64,000 nucleotides of DNA. Origin: Flavobacterium hydrophilum. GTDB lineage: Bacteria; Bacteroidota; Bacteroidia; Flavobacteriales; Flavobacteriaceae. The notes beneath the pieces were generated by a model that was given only the letters and a program-made list of their open reading frames with translations, ran no database searches and had not been told where the DNA came from. Numbering within the stretch: the first letter of the stretch is position 1; each line of letters starts with the position of its first letter. This document shows positions 28,674-38,010 of this stretch, in pieces. The translations under genes were made by a program, and so were the position numbers. The stretch spans positions 2,108,001 through 2,172,000 of the forward strand of contig NZ_QJHL01000001.1 in NCBI RefSeq assembly GCF_003202405.1, given 5' to 3'.

Positions 28674-28710
28674 AAAATGGAGAAAGAACTAAATTGTCTT
28701 TCTCCATTTT
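28674..28710 (-). terminator. Strong terminator closing the B12 uptake operon
   Basis: AAATGGAGAAAGA (28675–28687) pairs with TCTTTCTCCATTT (28698–28710) around a short loop, and the minus strand continues in a T-run. It lies about 25 bp after the DUF4465 gene stop. Confidence 0.85.
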
Positions 28711-28734
28711 CAAGTGTAATTATCTTTAATCTGA

Positions 28735-29676
28735 TTAATTTATTCGTTTTACCGAAAGTTTATCTAAACAAAAATAAGCAGCTGTATTCATTCCGTAATC
28801 CGGATGAGAGTCGGTTGAAGCCATTTGGAAAATTAAATATTTTACATTTCCTAAACCTGCCAAATTTGATGTATTTACATTGATCCAGCCTGTTGGCATA
28901 ACCAAAGATGATCCGGTGTAATTTGCCAATGAATGCACTATAGGACTTGTAATAACACCAGAAGCATTAACTCCATAGATTAGTAATTCAAAATGATCTC
29001 CTGATGTAAAAGCGCTTGCAAATCCATCCCCGTACAAACAGCCGTAATAAGGCCACGGGTGTATGTTAATTTTTAAACCTTCTACTTTATACGATCCTGT
29101 ATTTCCTATTTTGATCCAGTTTGAAAAATTAGCTTCACTAAAAGTACTGCCTTGTGGTGACTCAGGATCTAAATAACTGGACCAATACGCTACAATATAA
29201 GGATCTCCAGTTGTACCCGGAGTTCCCGGAGTAACAGTTGAAGAAGTACCAAAACCGCTTCCTGCCATTGCTCCCCATTGATTAGCAACCCAGTTATTTG
29301 ATCCGCCTGAACCGGCTGATCCGTAATTGGTAATATCATTAACGTTAGAAACAATAAATCCGTCCCAGTAATTGTAACCTTCGGAAGTCGCACTATGCGA
29401 AAATTTAAATATATCAACAGTTAAGTTGGTATTTGCTACATAAGTATTCTCCCAATATTTTCCTCCTGTTGTTGATGTTCCACTGCTTAACAGGGAACTT
29501 GTCAGATTAAGCGTTGTAGTGGTTCCTATTGAAGGATCTGTTACAGCACTTTTAGATGTTAAACCGGAACTTTTTCGAGCTGTATCATTTTCATTACTTA
29601 AAACATCATCGTCACTGCTACAGGACGAAAAACCTAACATTAATCCTAATGTCAAAAAACAAAATACTTTTTTCAT
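28735..29676 (-). CDS. btuH: DUF4465 lipoprotein, BtuH-like cobalamin-binding surface protein
   Basis: 313 residues. Lipobox FSSC (Cys19) is followed by SSDDD, a typical surface-lipoprotein export signal. The body is a single beta-rich DUF4465 domain with YNYWDGFIVSNVND near residues 97–112, DPYIVAYWSS, and LYGVNASG-type strands, ending in AAYFCLDKLSVKRI. DUF4465 proteins encoded with BtuB in Bacteroidetes have been shown to bind vitamin B12 (BtuH). It is the last gene of the riboswitch-controlled operon, 81 bp after the third PKD-like gene, and is followed by a strong terminator. The B12 role is inferred from domain plus context; no ligand site can be read from sequence. Confidence 0.8.
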   Translation of the reverse strand: MKKVFCFLTLGLMLGFSSCSSDDDVLSNENDTARKSSGLTSKSAVTDPSIGTTTTLNLTSSLLSSGTSTTGGKYWENTYVANTNLTVDIFKFSHSATSEGYNYWDGFIVSNVNDITNYGSAGSGGSNNWVANQWGAMAGSGFGTSSTVTPGTPGTTGDPYIVAYWSSYLDPESPQGSTFSEANFSNWIKIGNTGSYKVEGLKINIHPWPYYGCLYGDGFASAFTSGDHFELLIYGVNASGVITSPIVHSLANYTGSSLVMPTGWINVNTSNLAGLGNVKYLIFQMASTDSHPDYGMNTAAYFCLDKLSVKRIN

Positions 29677-29757
29677 AATTTATAAAATTTAAAGGTTAAA
29701 TACTCACTCTATTATTTTTGACTTGCTGTTTATAGAAGATAAATCTTCAAGAACTAT

Positions 29758-30957
29758 TTATTGTTCAAAATTCAAATCCGAAACTTCTTGAAAAGAGCCA
29801 AACAGCAAACAGTTAGCACCCATTTCTACAAACGTTGGTACATATACTTTTACAAAATCAACACCCGGCAAATGAACTTTTTTTCCGTCATTATCGACTG
29901 CCCAGCTGATATCTATTGAAGGATCTTTGATACCGCCATACCCCCATTCAAAAGTTCCTATATTGAAAGCCGTCCCTAGCCCGTCGCTTACATCTTTTAC
30001 AGGAATGTTTATTTTTGTACCTTTTACGGTATAAGAATTTCCCATCCAATTCGGATAGTAATCAGAGAATTTTCGTTTGTCTACTTTTGTAATGTTTCCT
30101 GATGTATTTTTATTAGTGGTCCATTTGATATATTCTTTATCAAACTCCCAATTCATAATCCCTTTTACTGCTGGCTTATTTGCATCCGGCTTAAAATAAG
30201 TCATCTCGTAATTTTTGACAGTAGTAGATTTATAATATTCACTTCCTGCAATTTCATACCATTCGTTTTCATCGGCCTTTCCATTTTTATTAGCATCGTA
30301 GGCAACGAAAACACTTGCCGGAGAATATTTTGCTGAATTGTTCATTTGAACAGTAAAATCGCGTTTTCCATATGCATTTACAACAGTATGATCAAATGCA
30401 ATAGTGATATAACCACCAAAAGTGCCTAAACTAATGTCTTCTCCGTTTTCCAGATCCGCCTGAACTTTTTCCATCACTTGTGCTTTTGTTGGAAAATCAT
30501 AATTATCAATATTATAAGCCGGTCCAGGTACGAAATCAATTAATGAAAGTGCTTTTGAATTATAGGTTTTGCCGGTCTCTGAAACCGTAACTTTAACAGA
30601 AGCTTTCTTTACAATTCCGCCTACTGTTACTGTAAAATCTAAAACATAATTTGTAGCTTCAGGAGATATGAACATTAAGTTTTTACTGTCGCCAACGATA
30701 GAATCTTTTATTATACCATCACTTCCGGTCACTTTAACTGACCATACATATGTGGCAACTTTATCTGCAGCATTTTCAATCGTTACGTCAGGATTTATTT
30801 CTATTACATTATATTGGTCTACTGCAAAATCTGACGCTAATTTTATCGCTACAGCTGGATCTAAAACAGGTTCTTCTGATTTTGAATCATCATTGCTGCA
30901 GGCAAAAAATGAAACAAACGCCATTAGACCTAAACAATATTTTAAATGATTTTTCAT
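29758..30957 (-). CDS. PKD-like surface lipoprotein of the B12 operon (copy 3)
   Basis: 399 residues. Lipobox FFAC (Cys20) is followed by SNDDSKSEE. An N-terminal PKD-like beta domain (about 45–130, AATYVWSVKVTGSDG type) precedes a conserved C-terminal domain with FVPGPAYN, LGTFGGYITIAFDHTVVN, the Asp/Asn-rich loop DANKNGKADENEWYEI (possible Ca2+ site) and DISWAVDNDGKKVHLPGVDFVKVY. It is a paralogue of the two genes upstream, with a 7-bp gap to the nearest. Likely an outer-membrane surface protein that assists B12 capture. No enzyme motif is visible. Confidence 0.75.
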   Translation of the reverse strand: MKNHLKYCLGLMAFVSFFACSNDDSKSEEPVLDPAVAIKLASDFAVDQYNVIEINPDVTIENAADKVATYVWSVKVTGSDGIIKDSIVGDSKNLMFISPEATNYVLDFTVTVGGIVKKASVKVTVSETGKTYNSKALSLIDFVPGPAYNIDNYDFPTKAQVMEKVQADLENGEDISLGTFGGYITIAFDHTVVNAYGKRDFTVQMNNSAKYSPASVFVAYDANKNGKADENEWYEIAGSEYYKSTTVKNYEMTYFKPDANKPAVKGIMNWEFDKEYIKWTTNKNTSGNITKVDKRKFSDYYPNWMGNSYTVKGTKINIPVKDVSDGLGTAFNIGTFEWGYGGIKDPSIDISWAVDNDGKKVHLPGVDFVKVYVPTFVEMGANCLLFGSFQEVSDLNFEQ

Positions 30958-30964
30958 TTCTTAC

Positions 30965-32191
30965 TTATTTTACTTTTTTTAAATTGTACTTTTTTAATAT
31001 ATGAAGATCTCCTGCTCCAGCAAATACAGTAGCCATTGAAGATTGCTGGGTACAGCGTCCCATTGGTTCGCTTACACAATTTACTACCTTAATAAAATCG
31101 ATTCCGGGAAGATTGGCTTTATTTCCGTTATTATCGACTGCCCAGTCAATATCAATATCCGGATTTAATGCACTTACATATCCCCATTCAGGAGGTGTAG
31201 AATACCATAGTGTTGTTTGTCCGGTGCGTGCCGTTTTAAAATCTACATCAAGTTTTAAACCTTCGTAACTCACTGTAGTCTGCGATGCCCATAAAGGATA
31301 AAACTCTTTTTTAGCCCTTGGCCTTTGCAGATAATATTTTTCTCCCTTGCTATTTTCGCAATAAACATGTTCATAATCTGTCCAAAGAGCACTTGCAGTT
31401 ACCAAAGGTTCTCCTGCCGCTTTTTTATTATAAGTAATTTTAAAATCTTTAATTGTAGTTTCTTTAGCGTGTTGACTTCCAACAATTTCAAACCATTCAT
31501 CGTTATCCGGCTTTCCATTTTTATTTTTATCGTAAGCCACATAAATCAATCCCGGTGCCGGTGGATTTGGTTTCGATCCTGTCGGATTTGTTACATCTCC
31601 TCCATATACTCTAAAATCTTTTTCTCCTTCAACATTTACAACTGTATGGTCAAATCCTACTACAATAGAACCTCCAAAACCACCTAAATCTAACGGATAT
31701 CCAACACTCGTTTCATTGATTCTTCCTAAAGCCGTTTTCATTACGTCTGCTTTAGAATTCCCATCTTTGAAAATATCATTTGCAAGCATTCCTGGTGCCG
31801 GATCAAAGTCAAAAATGCGCGTGATATACGGATTGTAATTGGCTCCTTCATTCGTTACATTTACAATTGTGTTCTTAGATCCTTTTTTATTATTTACAGT
31901 TACATTCAGTGTAAATTCATAAGAACCTGCATAAATAGCGGTAAATCGTAAATCTTTACTGTTTCCAACAATAGAATCTGTAACCTGATCCACAGGATTT
32001 TTAGTCATAACCCATTCGTATTTTGCAGTCGAACCAGCATCAGAGGCTGTAATATCTAAAACCGTAAAGGTTGCTGTTTCATACTTTTCCTGCAGCTCAA
32101 CTTTTATCGACTGATCATCATCGTTATTGCTGCATCCTGTAAAAGCGAATGCGAATGCCAGCAATAAAAATCGGGTAACATTTTTTTTCAT
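30965..32191 (-). CDS. PKD-like surface lipoprotein of the B12 operon (copy 2)
   Basis: 408 residues. Lipobox FTGC (Cys20) is followed by SNNDDDQ. It has the same two-domain plan as its neighbours: PKD-like (KYEWVMTKNP, GSYEFTLNVTVNN) then the shared module with FDFDPAPGML, LGGFGGSIVVGFDHTVVN, DKNKNGKPDNDEWFEI and DIDWAVDNNGNKANLPGIDFIKV. Copies are clearly diverged, so the triplication is not recent. It lies in the riboswitch-led operon, 38 bp after copy 1. Molecular role is unknown; a surface ligand-binding or scaffold function is inferred. Confidence 0.75.
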   Translation of the reverse strand: MKKNVTRFLLLAFAFAFTGCSNNDDDQSIKVELQEKYETATFTVLDITASDAGSTAKYEWVMTKNPVDQVTDSIVGNSKDLRFTAIYAGSYEFTLNVTVNNKKGSKNTIVNVTNEGANYNPYITRIFDFDPAPGMLANDIFKDGNSKADVMKTALGRINETSVGYPLDLGGFGGSIVVGFDHTVVNVEGEKDFRVYGGDVTNPTGSKPNPPAPGLIYVAYDKNKNGKPDNDEWFEIVGSQHAKETTIKDFKITYNKKAAGEPLVTASALWTDYEHVYCENSKGEKYYLQRPRAKKEFYPLWASQTTVSYEGLKLDVDFKTARTGQTTLWYSTPPEWGYVSALNPDIDIDWAVDNNGNKANLPGIDFIKVVNCVSEPMGRCTQQSSMATVFAGAGDLHILKKYNLKKVK

Positions 32192-32229
32192 AATTTGGAT
32201 ATAATAATTTGATTTAATACTTTTTAAAA

Positions 32230-33513
32230 TTATCTCGTAGGAATATTTTCTCCTAGAAGATGCAAATCTGTAGCACCCATTATTTCTGTAGAAGTTTCAC
32301 CAAGCCAGCCTGCCTCCTGATTAAGACCGTTATAGACTTTCACAAAATCGATTCCGGGAAGATGAATCTTATTCCCATTTTTATCAATTGCCCATTCAAT
32401 ATCAATTCCCGAATCATCATCATTATTTGGAGCATTATCGGCGTATCCATATAAAAAAGCATACTGGACAAAATAGCTTCCTGTTCCGCTTTCGTCAACT
32501 GCATTGTCTGGTAAACAAGTTCCTTTAAAAGTAATTGATGCCTGATTTTTAAGCCATTTGGGCCAATAATCCAAAGAATGATTATAAGCATTGTTTTGAG
32601 TCAAATACCCGTCTTTTCCCTGATTGTCTTTCCAATAGATATATTCAATATCTGTAAAGAGGACTGTCCCTGTACCTCCACTCGGAACAGGTATTTTGTT
32701 TGGATCCGGTCTGTAATAGGTGATTTCATAATTATGAATGGTTTTCTCCATTTTGTGCCCACCGCCTTCAATTTCATACCATTCGTCATCCGGAAGTCCG
32801 TTTTTGTTTTTGTCATACGAAACCATAATCACTCCGGCTTCACTGCTTCCGCCACGCATAGTAGCATCCGGATTTGGATTGGCCTGTGCCCAAAAAGCAT
32901 TTCCCAAAACTCTAAAATCACGTTTGCCTTTGATGTTTACAATACTGTGGTCAAAACCAAAAACCACATAACCGCCAAATGCACCAAGTGAAATAAGATC
33001 TCCTTCTTTCTTAGCCAGATATGAATTCGCCCTTGTCAGTATTCTCTCGGCGGAGTCACCATCATTAGCTACCGGAAGGTCATTTATAAATTGGCCCGGA
33101 GCCGGTTTAAATTCGAATACTTTGGCGATATAACTTTTTAACTCTTTAGTCTCCGTAGCTACAGTAATAGTTACTTTTTTGGTTTGAGTCGTTCCTTTAT
33201 CGGTAATGACTACTTTAAATTCGTAAATTCCTTCTATCGTAGCGGCAAACAAAGCTTCTTTCGAAGTTGTATTGACTAAAGAATAATTTTCAGAAGAAAC
33301 ATTTTCAGCCGTCCAGTTGTAAGTTGCCTCAGAGCCTGCATTCGTTTTTGGACTTACAGCAAGAATTGTAAATCTTTGAATTTTAAATTCATTTGTTTCT
33401 GTTTCACCGCCTCCGGACTCCGAATCATCACCTCCTCCCGAACAATTTGTTAATGCAATTGCTAAGATGGCTAGCAATAACATTTGAAAATCTTTTAAAA
33501 ATCTTTTATTCAT
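32230..33513 (-). CDS. PKD-like surface lipoprotein of the B12 operon (copy 1)
   Basis: 427 residues. Lipobox LTNC (Cys24) is followed by a Gly/Asp/Glu tether (SGGGDDSESGGGETE). A PKD-like domain (ATYNWTAENVSS, GIYEFKVVITDKG) is followed by the module with FEFKPAPGQFIND, LGAFGGYVVFGFDHSIVN, DKNKNGLPDDEWYEI and DIEWAIDKNGNKIHLPGIDFVKVY. It starts 4 bp after the BtuG-like gene. The co-location with btuB/btuG behind a cobalamin riboswitch indicates a role in B12 acquisition, but binding has to be inferred. Confidence 0.75.
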   Translation of the reverse strand: MNKRFLKDFQMLLLAILAIALTNCSGGGDDSESGGGETETNEFKIQRFTILAVSPKTNAGSEATYNWTAENVSSENYSLVNTTSKEALFAATIEGIYEFKVVITDKGTTQTKKVTITVATETKELKSYIAKVFEFKPAPGQFINDLPVANDGDSAERILTRANSYLAKKEGDLISLGAFGGYVVFGFDHSIVNIKGKRDFRVLGNAFWAQANPNPDATMRGGSSEAGVIMVSYDKNKNGLPDDEWYEIEGGGHKMEKTIHNYEITYYRPDPNKIPVPSGGTGTVLFTDIEYIYWKDNQGKDGYLTQNNAYNHSLDYWPKWLKNQASITFKGTCLPDNAVDESGTGSYFVQYAFLYGYADNAPNNDDDSGIDIEWAIDKNGNKIHLPGIDFVKVYNGLNQEAGWLGETSTEIMGATDLHLLGENIPTR

Positions 33514-33517
33514 ATAT

Positions 33518-34663
33518 TTAGTTTTTAGTTATAAAAGCAATGTGTGCGGGAATATTACCCGCTGTTGTTTTCCATTTTAATTTTCCATCGGGTGTAAAAC
33601 AGTAGATGTAACCCGTTACCACATAATTCTGGGCATCGGTTATGTAGATTTCTTTGGTTTCCGGATTTACCTGAAGCCCATACGGAATCATGATCTGTTT
33701 GTCGGTTCCATCTGTAATAATTTTATCGCTGATTATCTTTTTGGTTTTAGTATCGAGTATTCCGTAGGTAACTTTATTCGAATTGGTCAGATAACTCCAG
33801 GAAACACTATAGAAATAAAGCTTATCATCATCCATACACATTCCTAAAGCCGGAATATCGAGCTGCATTTTTTTCTCGTCGGTTTTGGTATCAATTACAA
33901 AAAGATTGGACGGAGTGTTGTAATAATCACCGCGAGAACTTACATAAATATCGCCGCGACTGTCAATCCGCATGCCGTAAAGATTGATACCAACGTCTAT
34001 TTTCTTGATTTCTGTAAAAGTTTCCAGATCAATTACAGAAACAGTCCTGTCGTAATCCGGAACCCTATAGCCACCTGAATTGGCGACATATAATTTTCCG
34101 TTATGTACTACCATTTGTTCCGGCTGATAACCCACAGTTACTTTTCGTGTAATTTCTAAAGAAGTCGTATCAATTTCTGCAACAAAACCAATTTCAGCAT
34201 TGGGATCAATAGCCACGGGACCTGCATACGAGCTGACATAGGCTTTGTCTTTATAAAAAGTCACATACCGGCAATTTGGAATGTCGATTTTTTTGATGCG
34301 TTTTGCTGTCCATTTATCAATAACTTCGACCTTGTTCGAAACATTGATTACAGCATACACTTTGTTACCGTAGATTTGAATATCGTTTCCAACATCTCCC
34401 AGTTCTTTTACAACAGTCGGATTTCTTTCCGAATAAACATCTGTCGTGTAAGTTCCGGTTCTGTAATTGAATACGTCAATACTGGCGCGGTTCATTCCCA
34501 TATTACCTTCGTTCAGCAGATAAAAACCTTCAATATTGCCATCGCTTCTCGGTGCTGCCACATTTTTATCCGATGAAAGAAATATCGTTTCGTCTTCACG
34601 GCATGAAACCAGAGAAACTGCTGCAGCTAAAACAAATACTATTTTTATAAATGTCTTTCTCAT
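33518..34663 (-). CDS. btuG: BtuG-like surface lipoprotein (YncE/DUF5074-type beta-propeller)
   Basis: 381 residues. Lipobox LVSC (Cys21) is followed by REDE. The remainder is a seven-bladed propeller with repeated strands such as GNKVYAVINVSNKVEVID, DKAYVSSYAGPVAID and KEIYITDAQNYVVTGYIYCF. BtuG binds cobalamin very tightly at the cell surface and hands it to BtuB, on which it sits as a lid. The start codon overlaps the btuB stop by four bases (ATGA), so the two are translationally coupled. The gene order btuB–btuG behind a cobalamin riboswitch makes the call strong. Confidence 0.88.
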   Translation of the reverse strand: MRKTFIKIVFVLAAAVSLVSCREDETIFLSSDKNVAAPRSDGNIEGFYLLNEGNMGMNRASIDVFNYRTGTYTTDVYSERNPTVVKELGDVGNDIQIYGNKVYAVINVSNKVEVIDKWTAKRIKKIDIPNCRYVTFYKDKAYVSSYAGPVAIDPNAEIGFVAEIDTTSLEITRKVTVGYQPEQMVVHNGKLYVANSGGYRVPDYDRTVSVIDLETFTEIKKIDVGINLYGMRIDSRGDIYVSSRGDYYNTPSNLFVIDTKTDEKKMQLDIPALGMCMDDDKLYFYSVSWSYLTNSNKVTYGILDTKTKKIISDKIITDGTDKQIMIPYGLQVNPETKEIYITDAQNYVVTGYIYCFTPDGKLKWKTTAGNIPAHIAFITKN

Positions 34664-36705
34664 AATGCTATACTGATTATAAATTTGAATGTTCTGCCCG
34701 GCATTGGGTAATTGTAAATCACTTCGTATTGCTGATTGAATGCATTATTGACTTCTACGGTACCGTTGAGTTTGTAATTTTTGAATGTGAAAGACTTTTG
34801 TAATGCCAAATCATGCGTGTACCAGGGCTGTACCTCATTGACTTTGATATTATTGACATTGCCGTTGTAGCGTTTTCCAACGTAAATAAAACTGTAATTG
34901 AAGTTCCATGATTCGTAACCTGCATTTAGAATTCCGGATCCGCTGTGCCAGGGTGTGTACGGAATCTGATCACCGTAAGAGGACAATTCCAAACCGGCAA
35001 ATTTCGTATAATCCTGACTTTGAGAATAAGTGTAAGTCAGATTTGCGGTTAAATTCAATTGGTTGATATTCTTTCCGAAATTCAAAACTGTTTCAATTCC
35101 TTTTCCTTTCACCTGTCCCATATTGGTCATCATCCAGCGAAATAAATTTCCTGTCGGTGCAGCCACAATTTTATCTTTGGTATTGGTGTAATAGACATCT
35201 GCCTGAATCGAAAGCTTGTCAAAAAAGTATTTTCCTGTTGGAATGTTATACGTAAAACCAATATCGTACTGATTCATATATTCAGGCTGTAAAGTGCTTG
35301 AACCTACCATCGTATAATACAAATCATTGAAAGTAGGCATCCTGAAAATTCGTTTTGCGAAAGCCCTAAGATTAAAATCGTATTTCTTGAAAGGAGTATA
35401 ACCGAGGAATAATGCCGGAGTCATTTCGGTTTTATTGGGAGCTTTGGCATTGTATTCTACTTCTTCGATAACACGGGTTACGAGTACATTTCCCAACACT
35501 TTAAAACCTTCATAACGATATGAAGTGGCAAGAGAAACAAGGGCTGTATAACGCTGTGGAAAAGAAAATTGGGTTTTGATTCCTCTTCTGGTGGCGTTTA
35601 ATCTATTGTATTGAAAATCGGTTGAGAGCGAAACATCCCATATTGATGAAATACTGTACATGTTAACTGCCGAAAAATAAGCTTCATGCTGAAAATAACT
35701 ATCATCAGACTGTGCGCCTTCGGTTACGGTTTCTCCTAATACTTTTGTTGTGTCCCTGGCAATATAATGGGTGTAATCATAAGCATATTTGGCCTTTAGC
35801 TGAAATTTATACTTTTCAGAAACATCTTTTGATAAATAAGCCTGTGTAAAAAAGTTTTTGTCGTACTGCCGGAATCCGTCGGAAAATTTGTTTTCTACAA
35901 TCGCTCCGGGCGCACCTCTTTTAGAGTCATAATAATACACTTTGGCATCCCAGGAGGCATTATTTAGTTTTCCGTAAAGACCGGATTCAAATCGTAAAGC
36001 CTCAATATCACTGTTCCATCTTGTCGCAGTAGTATCATAAGCAACTGAACCATCCTGATTTTTTCTTTTGTACCTGAATTTATACTGCCCGTTTGATTTT
36101 ATGTATTCAGAACTGACACTTATACTGACCTTATCGCTCAGCTTTTGTTCCCATCGAAAAGAAGGATCATGATAATTGATTGACATGGTTTTATAACGAA
36201 CGAGTAGATTTGATTTTTTATTTCCAACAAATACAGGACGCTTTGTTTTCATGTAAATGGCAGAAGCAGAAGCAAAATCTTTTGCCGACTGAAAAATTTC
36301 GCTTTTTTGACCATTGTACATTGTTAGCGATTCCATATCGTCAAGCGAATATTTTCCGAGATCTGTTACCCCGTTTTGAGCATTTCCGAGTTGAATTCCA
36401 TCGTAAAAAACACCAACATGATGCGTTCCCATATTACGAACATCAACTGTTTTGAGTCCGCCAAATCCGCCATAATCTTTGATTTGGGTTCCGGCAAAAT
36501 AACGAAGCGCATCGGCCACATTGTGACTAGCCAGATTTTCCAGTAAAACCCCGGAAAGACTTTGTACCGGAATCACTTCCTGATACGGTTTTGTATTTAA
36601 TACAACTTCTTTTAAAACACGGGAACTATCAGTTACTACCTGTGAATGAAGCAAAAAAGGGAAAAGTAAAACAAAAGCTAAAAGTGTTTTTCTAAAATGA
36701 TACAT
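34660..36705 (-). CDS. btuB: BtuB-family TonB-dependent vitamin B12 transporter
   Basis: About 681 residues: signal peptide (about 1–22), TonB-box-like RVLKEVVLN, plug domain (LENLASHNVADALRYFAGTQIKDYGGFGGLKTVDVRNMG) and a 22-strand barrel ending in FKFIISIAL. It is shorter than SusC-type transporters and has no carboxypeptidase-like N-terminal domain, matching BtuB/siderophore-type receptors. A GTG three bases upstream (36708) is the alternative start; ATG at 36705 is preferred. A cobalamin riboswitch lies directly upstream, fixing the ligand class. It heads the operon with BtuG, three PKD-like lipoproteins and BtuH. Confidence 0.92.
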   Translation of the reverse strand: MYHFRKTLLAFVLLFPFLLHSQVVTDSSRVLKEVVLNTKPYQEVIPVQSLSGVLLENLASHNVADALRYFAGTQIKDYGGFGGLKTVDVRNMGTHHVGVFYDGIQLGNAQNGVTDLGKYSLDDMESLTMYNGQKSEIFQSAKDFASASAIYMKTKRPVFVGNKKSNLLVRYKTMSINYHDPSFRWEQKLSDKVSISVSSEYIKSNGQYKFRYKRKNQDGSVAYDTTATRWNSDIEALRFESGLYGKLNNASWDAKVYYYDSKRGAPGAIVENKFSDGFRQYDKNFFTQAYLSKDVSEKYKFQLKAKYAYDYTHYIARDTTKVLGETVTEGAQSDDSYFQHEAYFSAVNMYSISSIWDVSLSTDFQYNRLNATRRGIKTQFSFPQRYTALVSLATSYRYEGFKVLGNVLVTRVIEEVEYNAKAPNKTEMTPALFLGYTPFKKYDFNLRAFAKRIFRMPTFNDLYYTMVGSSTLQPEYMNQYDIGFTYNIPTGKYFFDKLSIQADVYYTNTKDKIVAAPTGNLFRWMMTNMGQVKGKGIETVLNFGKNINQLNLTANLTYTYSQSQDYTKFAGLELSSYGDQIPYTPWHSGSGILNAGYESWNFNYSFIYVGKRYNGNVNNIKVNEVQPWYTHDLALQKSFTFKNYKLNGTVEVNNAFNQQYEVIYNYPMPGRTFKFIISIAL

Positions 36706-36720
36706 CACGATTTATTTAAA

Positions 36721-36822
36721 AAAACTTTCGGTGATGCAGTAATTACAAAAACATAGATATAGGCCTGCTATCCTGTAGCAGGTTACCATCTTGTGTCGTC
36801 AACTTCATACCACGAAAGTTTT
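36721..36822 (-). promoter_or_regulatory. Riboswitch expression platform with competing stems
   Basis: A perfect 10-base inverted repeat, AAAACTTTCG (36721–36730) and CGAAAGTTTT (36813–36822), brackets the leader; on the minus strand the distal arm runs into a T-run just before btuB. The proximal arm overlaps CCACGA (36810–36815), which can instead pair with TCGTGG (36834–36839) at the edge of the B12 box. An inner hairpin CCTGCTA/TAGCAGG (36764–36782) lies between. Confidence 0.6.
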
Positions 36823-36832
36823 AAACTATGTG

Positions 36833-37008
36833 ATCGTGGCAGGTCTCCTGACTTGTTCCATCTTTAAACGGCCTTCTCATTCCGCAAAGCAGAACAATGG
36901 CATTAGTAATGTTTAAAGACTTGTAATAGAACTTACAGTAGCGGGTCTGTTCAGGATTTGCACCTGATTCCCTTTTAACTGTTTTTTTCTGATGAAAAAA
37001 CAGACCAA
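36833..37008 (-). ncRNA. Cobalamin (AdoCbl-type) riboswitch
   Basis: On the minus strand the core is present in order: GGGAATCAGGTGCAAATCCT (36972–36953), AGACCCGCTACTGTAA (about 36948–36933), and the B12 box GTCAGGAGACCTGCC (36852–36838). These match the conserved cobalamin-riboswitch elements. It lies between a −7 promoter box at 37018–37025 and the btuB start at 36705. Confidence 0.95.
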
Positions 37009-37017
37009 AATCTGGCG

Positions 37018-37025
37018 CAAAGATA
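37018..37025 (-). promoter_or_regulatory. −7 box of the btu operon promoter
   Basis: TATCTTTG on the minus strand exactly fits TAnnTTTG and lies about 45 bases ahead of the first conserved riboswitch element (GGGAATCAGG), so the transcript would start just ahead of the aptamer. No clear −33 TTTG at the usual spacing. Confidence 0.6.
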
Positions 37026-37182
37026 TGATTATCTTTATAAGAAAAGAATTATTGTACAAAATAACAGGAATATTCTAATTCTGGAGCTCATTTTCAGGTA
37101 AACAAAAATTACATAAATTCCAATACAACAATTCATGAATACGTGAGGAGGTTCCTTAGCATATTTCAATCGAAATATAAAG

Positions 37183-37833
37183 CTAGATCAGATTATTATT
37201 TCGGGCTTTTTGAATCGCTTCAAGCTTGTTGTGCACTTGCAGTTTGCTGTAAATATTTTCAACGTGTTTGCGGATTGTTCCAACTGAAAGAAATAAATTT
37301 TCCGCTATGGCATTATACTTCAATCCCTTGCTCAACTGTTCCAGCACCTCAATTTCACGAGGAGTTAATTTGATATCTTCATGAAGAACAACCGAATCAA
37401 AATCGATTGGATTTCGAAATAATTTAAGGGTTTTCATGGCGATAGAAGGGGTCATCGTAGCACCTCCGTTCATAGTATCGACGATTCCCTGATGCAAATC
37501 TTTTGGATTGACTTCTTTCAGTAAATAACCATCTGCACCGGCTTTTATGGCATTAAAAATATTTTCATCATTATCAAAAACAGTAAGCATAATGATTTTT
37601 ATCTGCGGATATTTTTGCTTAACAAAGCTTGTTGTATCAATCCCATTCATTTTTGGCATTTCAATATCCATTAAAATCAAATCAACATTGTGATTTTTTC
37701 CTAATTTTTCAATTAAATCTAATCCGTCACAGGCAGTAAATTTTACTAAAAAATCTTCAAAAAAAGACAGTTTTTCCTGAACTGCTTTCATCAAAAAAGA
37801 ATTATCATCTACGATTGCTATTTTTATATCCAT
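37183..37833 (-). CDS. NarL/LuxR-type response regulator
   Basis: 216 residues. The receiver domain (about 1–125) has acidic residues Asp9/Asp10, phospho-acceptor Asp56 in LILMDIEMP and a Lys in the YLLKEVNP loop. The C-terminal LuxR HTH (about 150–216) has LTPREIEVLEQLSKG and SVGTIRKHVENIYSKL. This is the natural partner for HisKA_3 kinases, and two such kinases lie at 40907–44743. A copy of the 20-bp palindrome sits 177 bp upstream of the ATG with a −7-like box, which suggests autoregulation. It is the only DNA-binding protein in region 3, so it is the best candidate for the palindrome-binding factor. Confidence 0.92.
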   Translation of the reverse strand: MDIKIAIVDDNSFLMKAVQEKLSFFEDFLVKFTACDGLDLIEKLGKNHNVDLILMDIEMPKMNGIDTTSFVKQKYPQIKIIMLTVFDNDENIFNAIKAGADGYLLKEVNPKDLHQGIVDTMNGGATMTPSIAMKTLKLFRNPIDFDSVVLHEDIKLTPREIEVLEQLSKGLKYNAIAENLFLSVGTIRKHVENIYSKLQVHNKLEAIQKARNNNLI

Positions 37834-38010
37834 TATTTGGGTTTTGGGAGCATTAACTTTTATCTTTTTCCGGCTACAAATTACAATAAAATTGATTCTG
37901 CTGATTTTTCAATTCAAATAAATTGGCAGAAATACGTAATTACCTGAGAAATATTATATTCATACTGGAAAATTAAAACCCAAAGATTAGGATTTTTACT
38001 TCAAAAAAAA

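Noticed and set aside
34660..36705. TonB receptor as a siderophore or heme transporter
   Set aside because: The cobalamin riboswitch and BtuG/BtuH-like partners point to vitamin B12.
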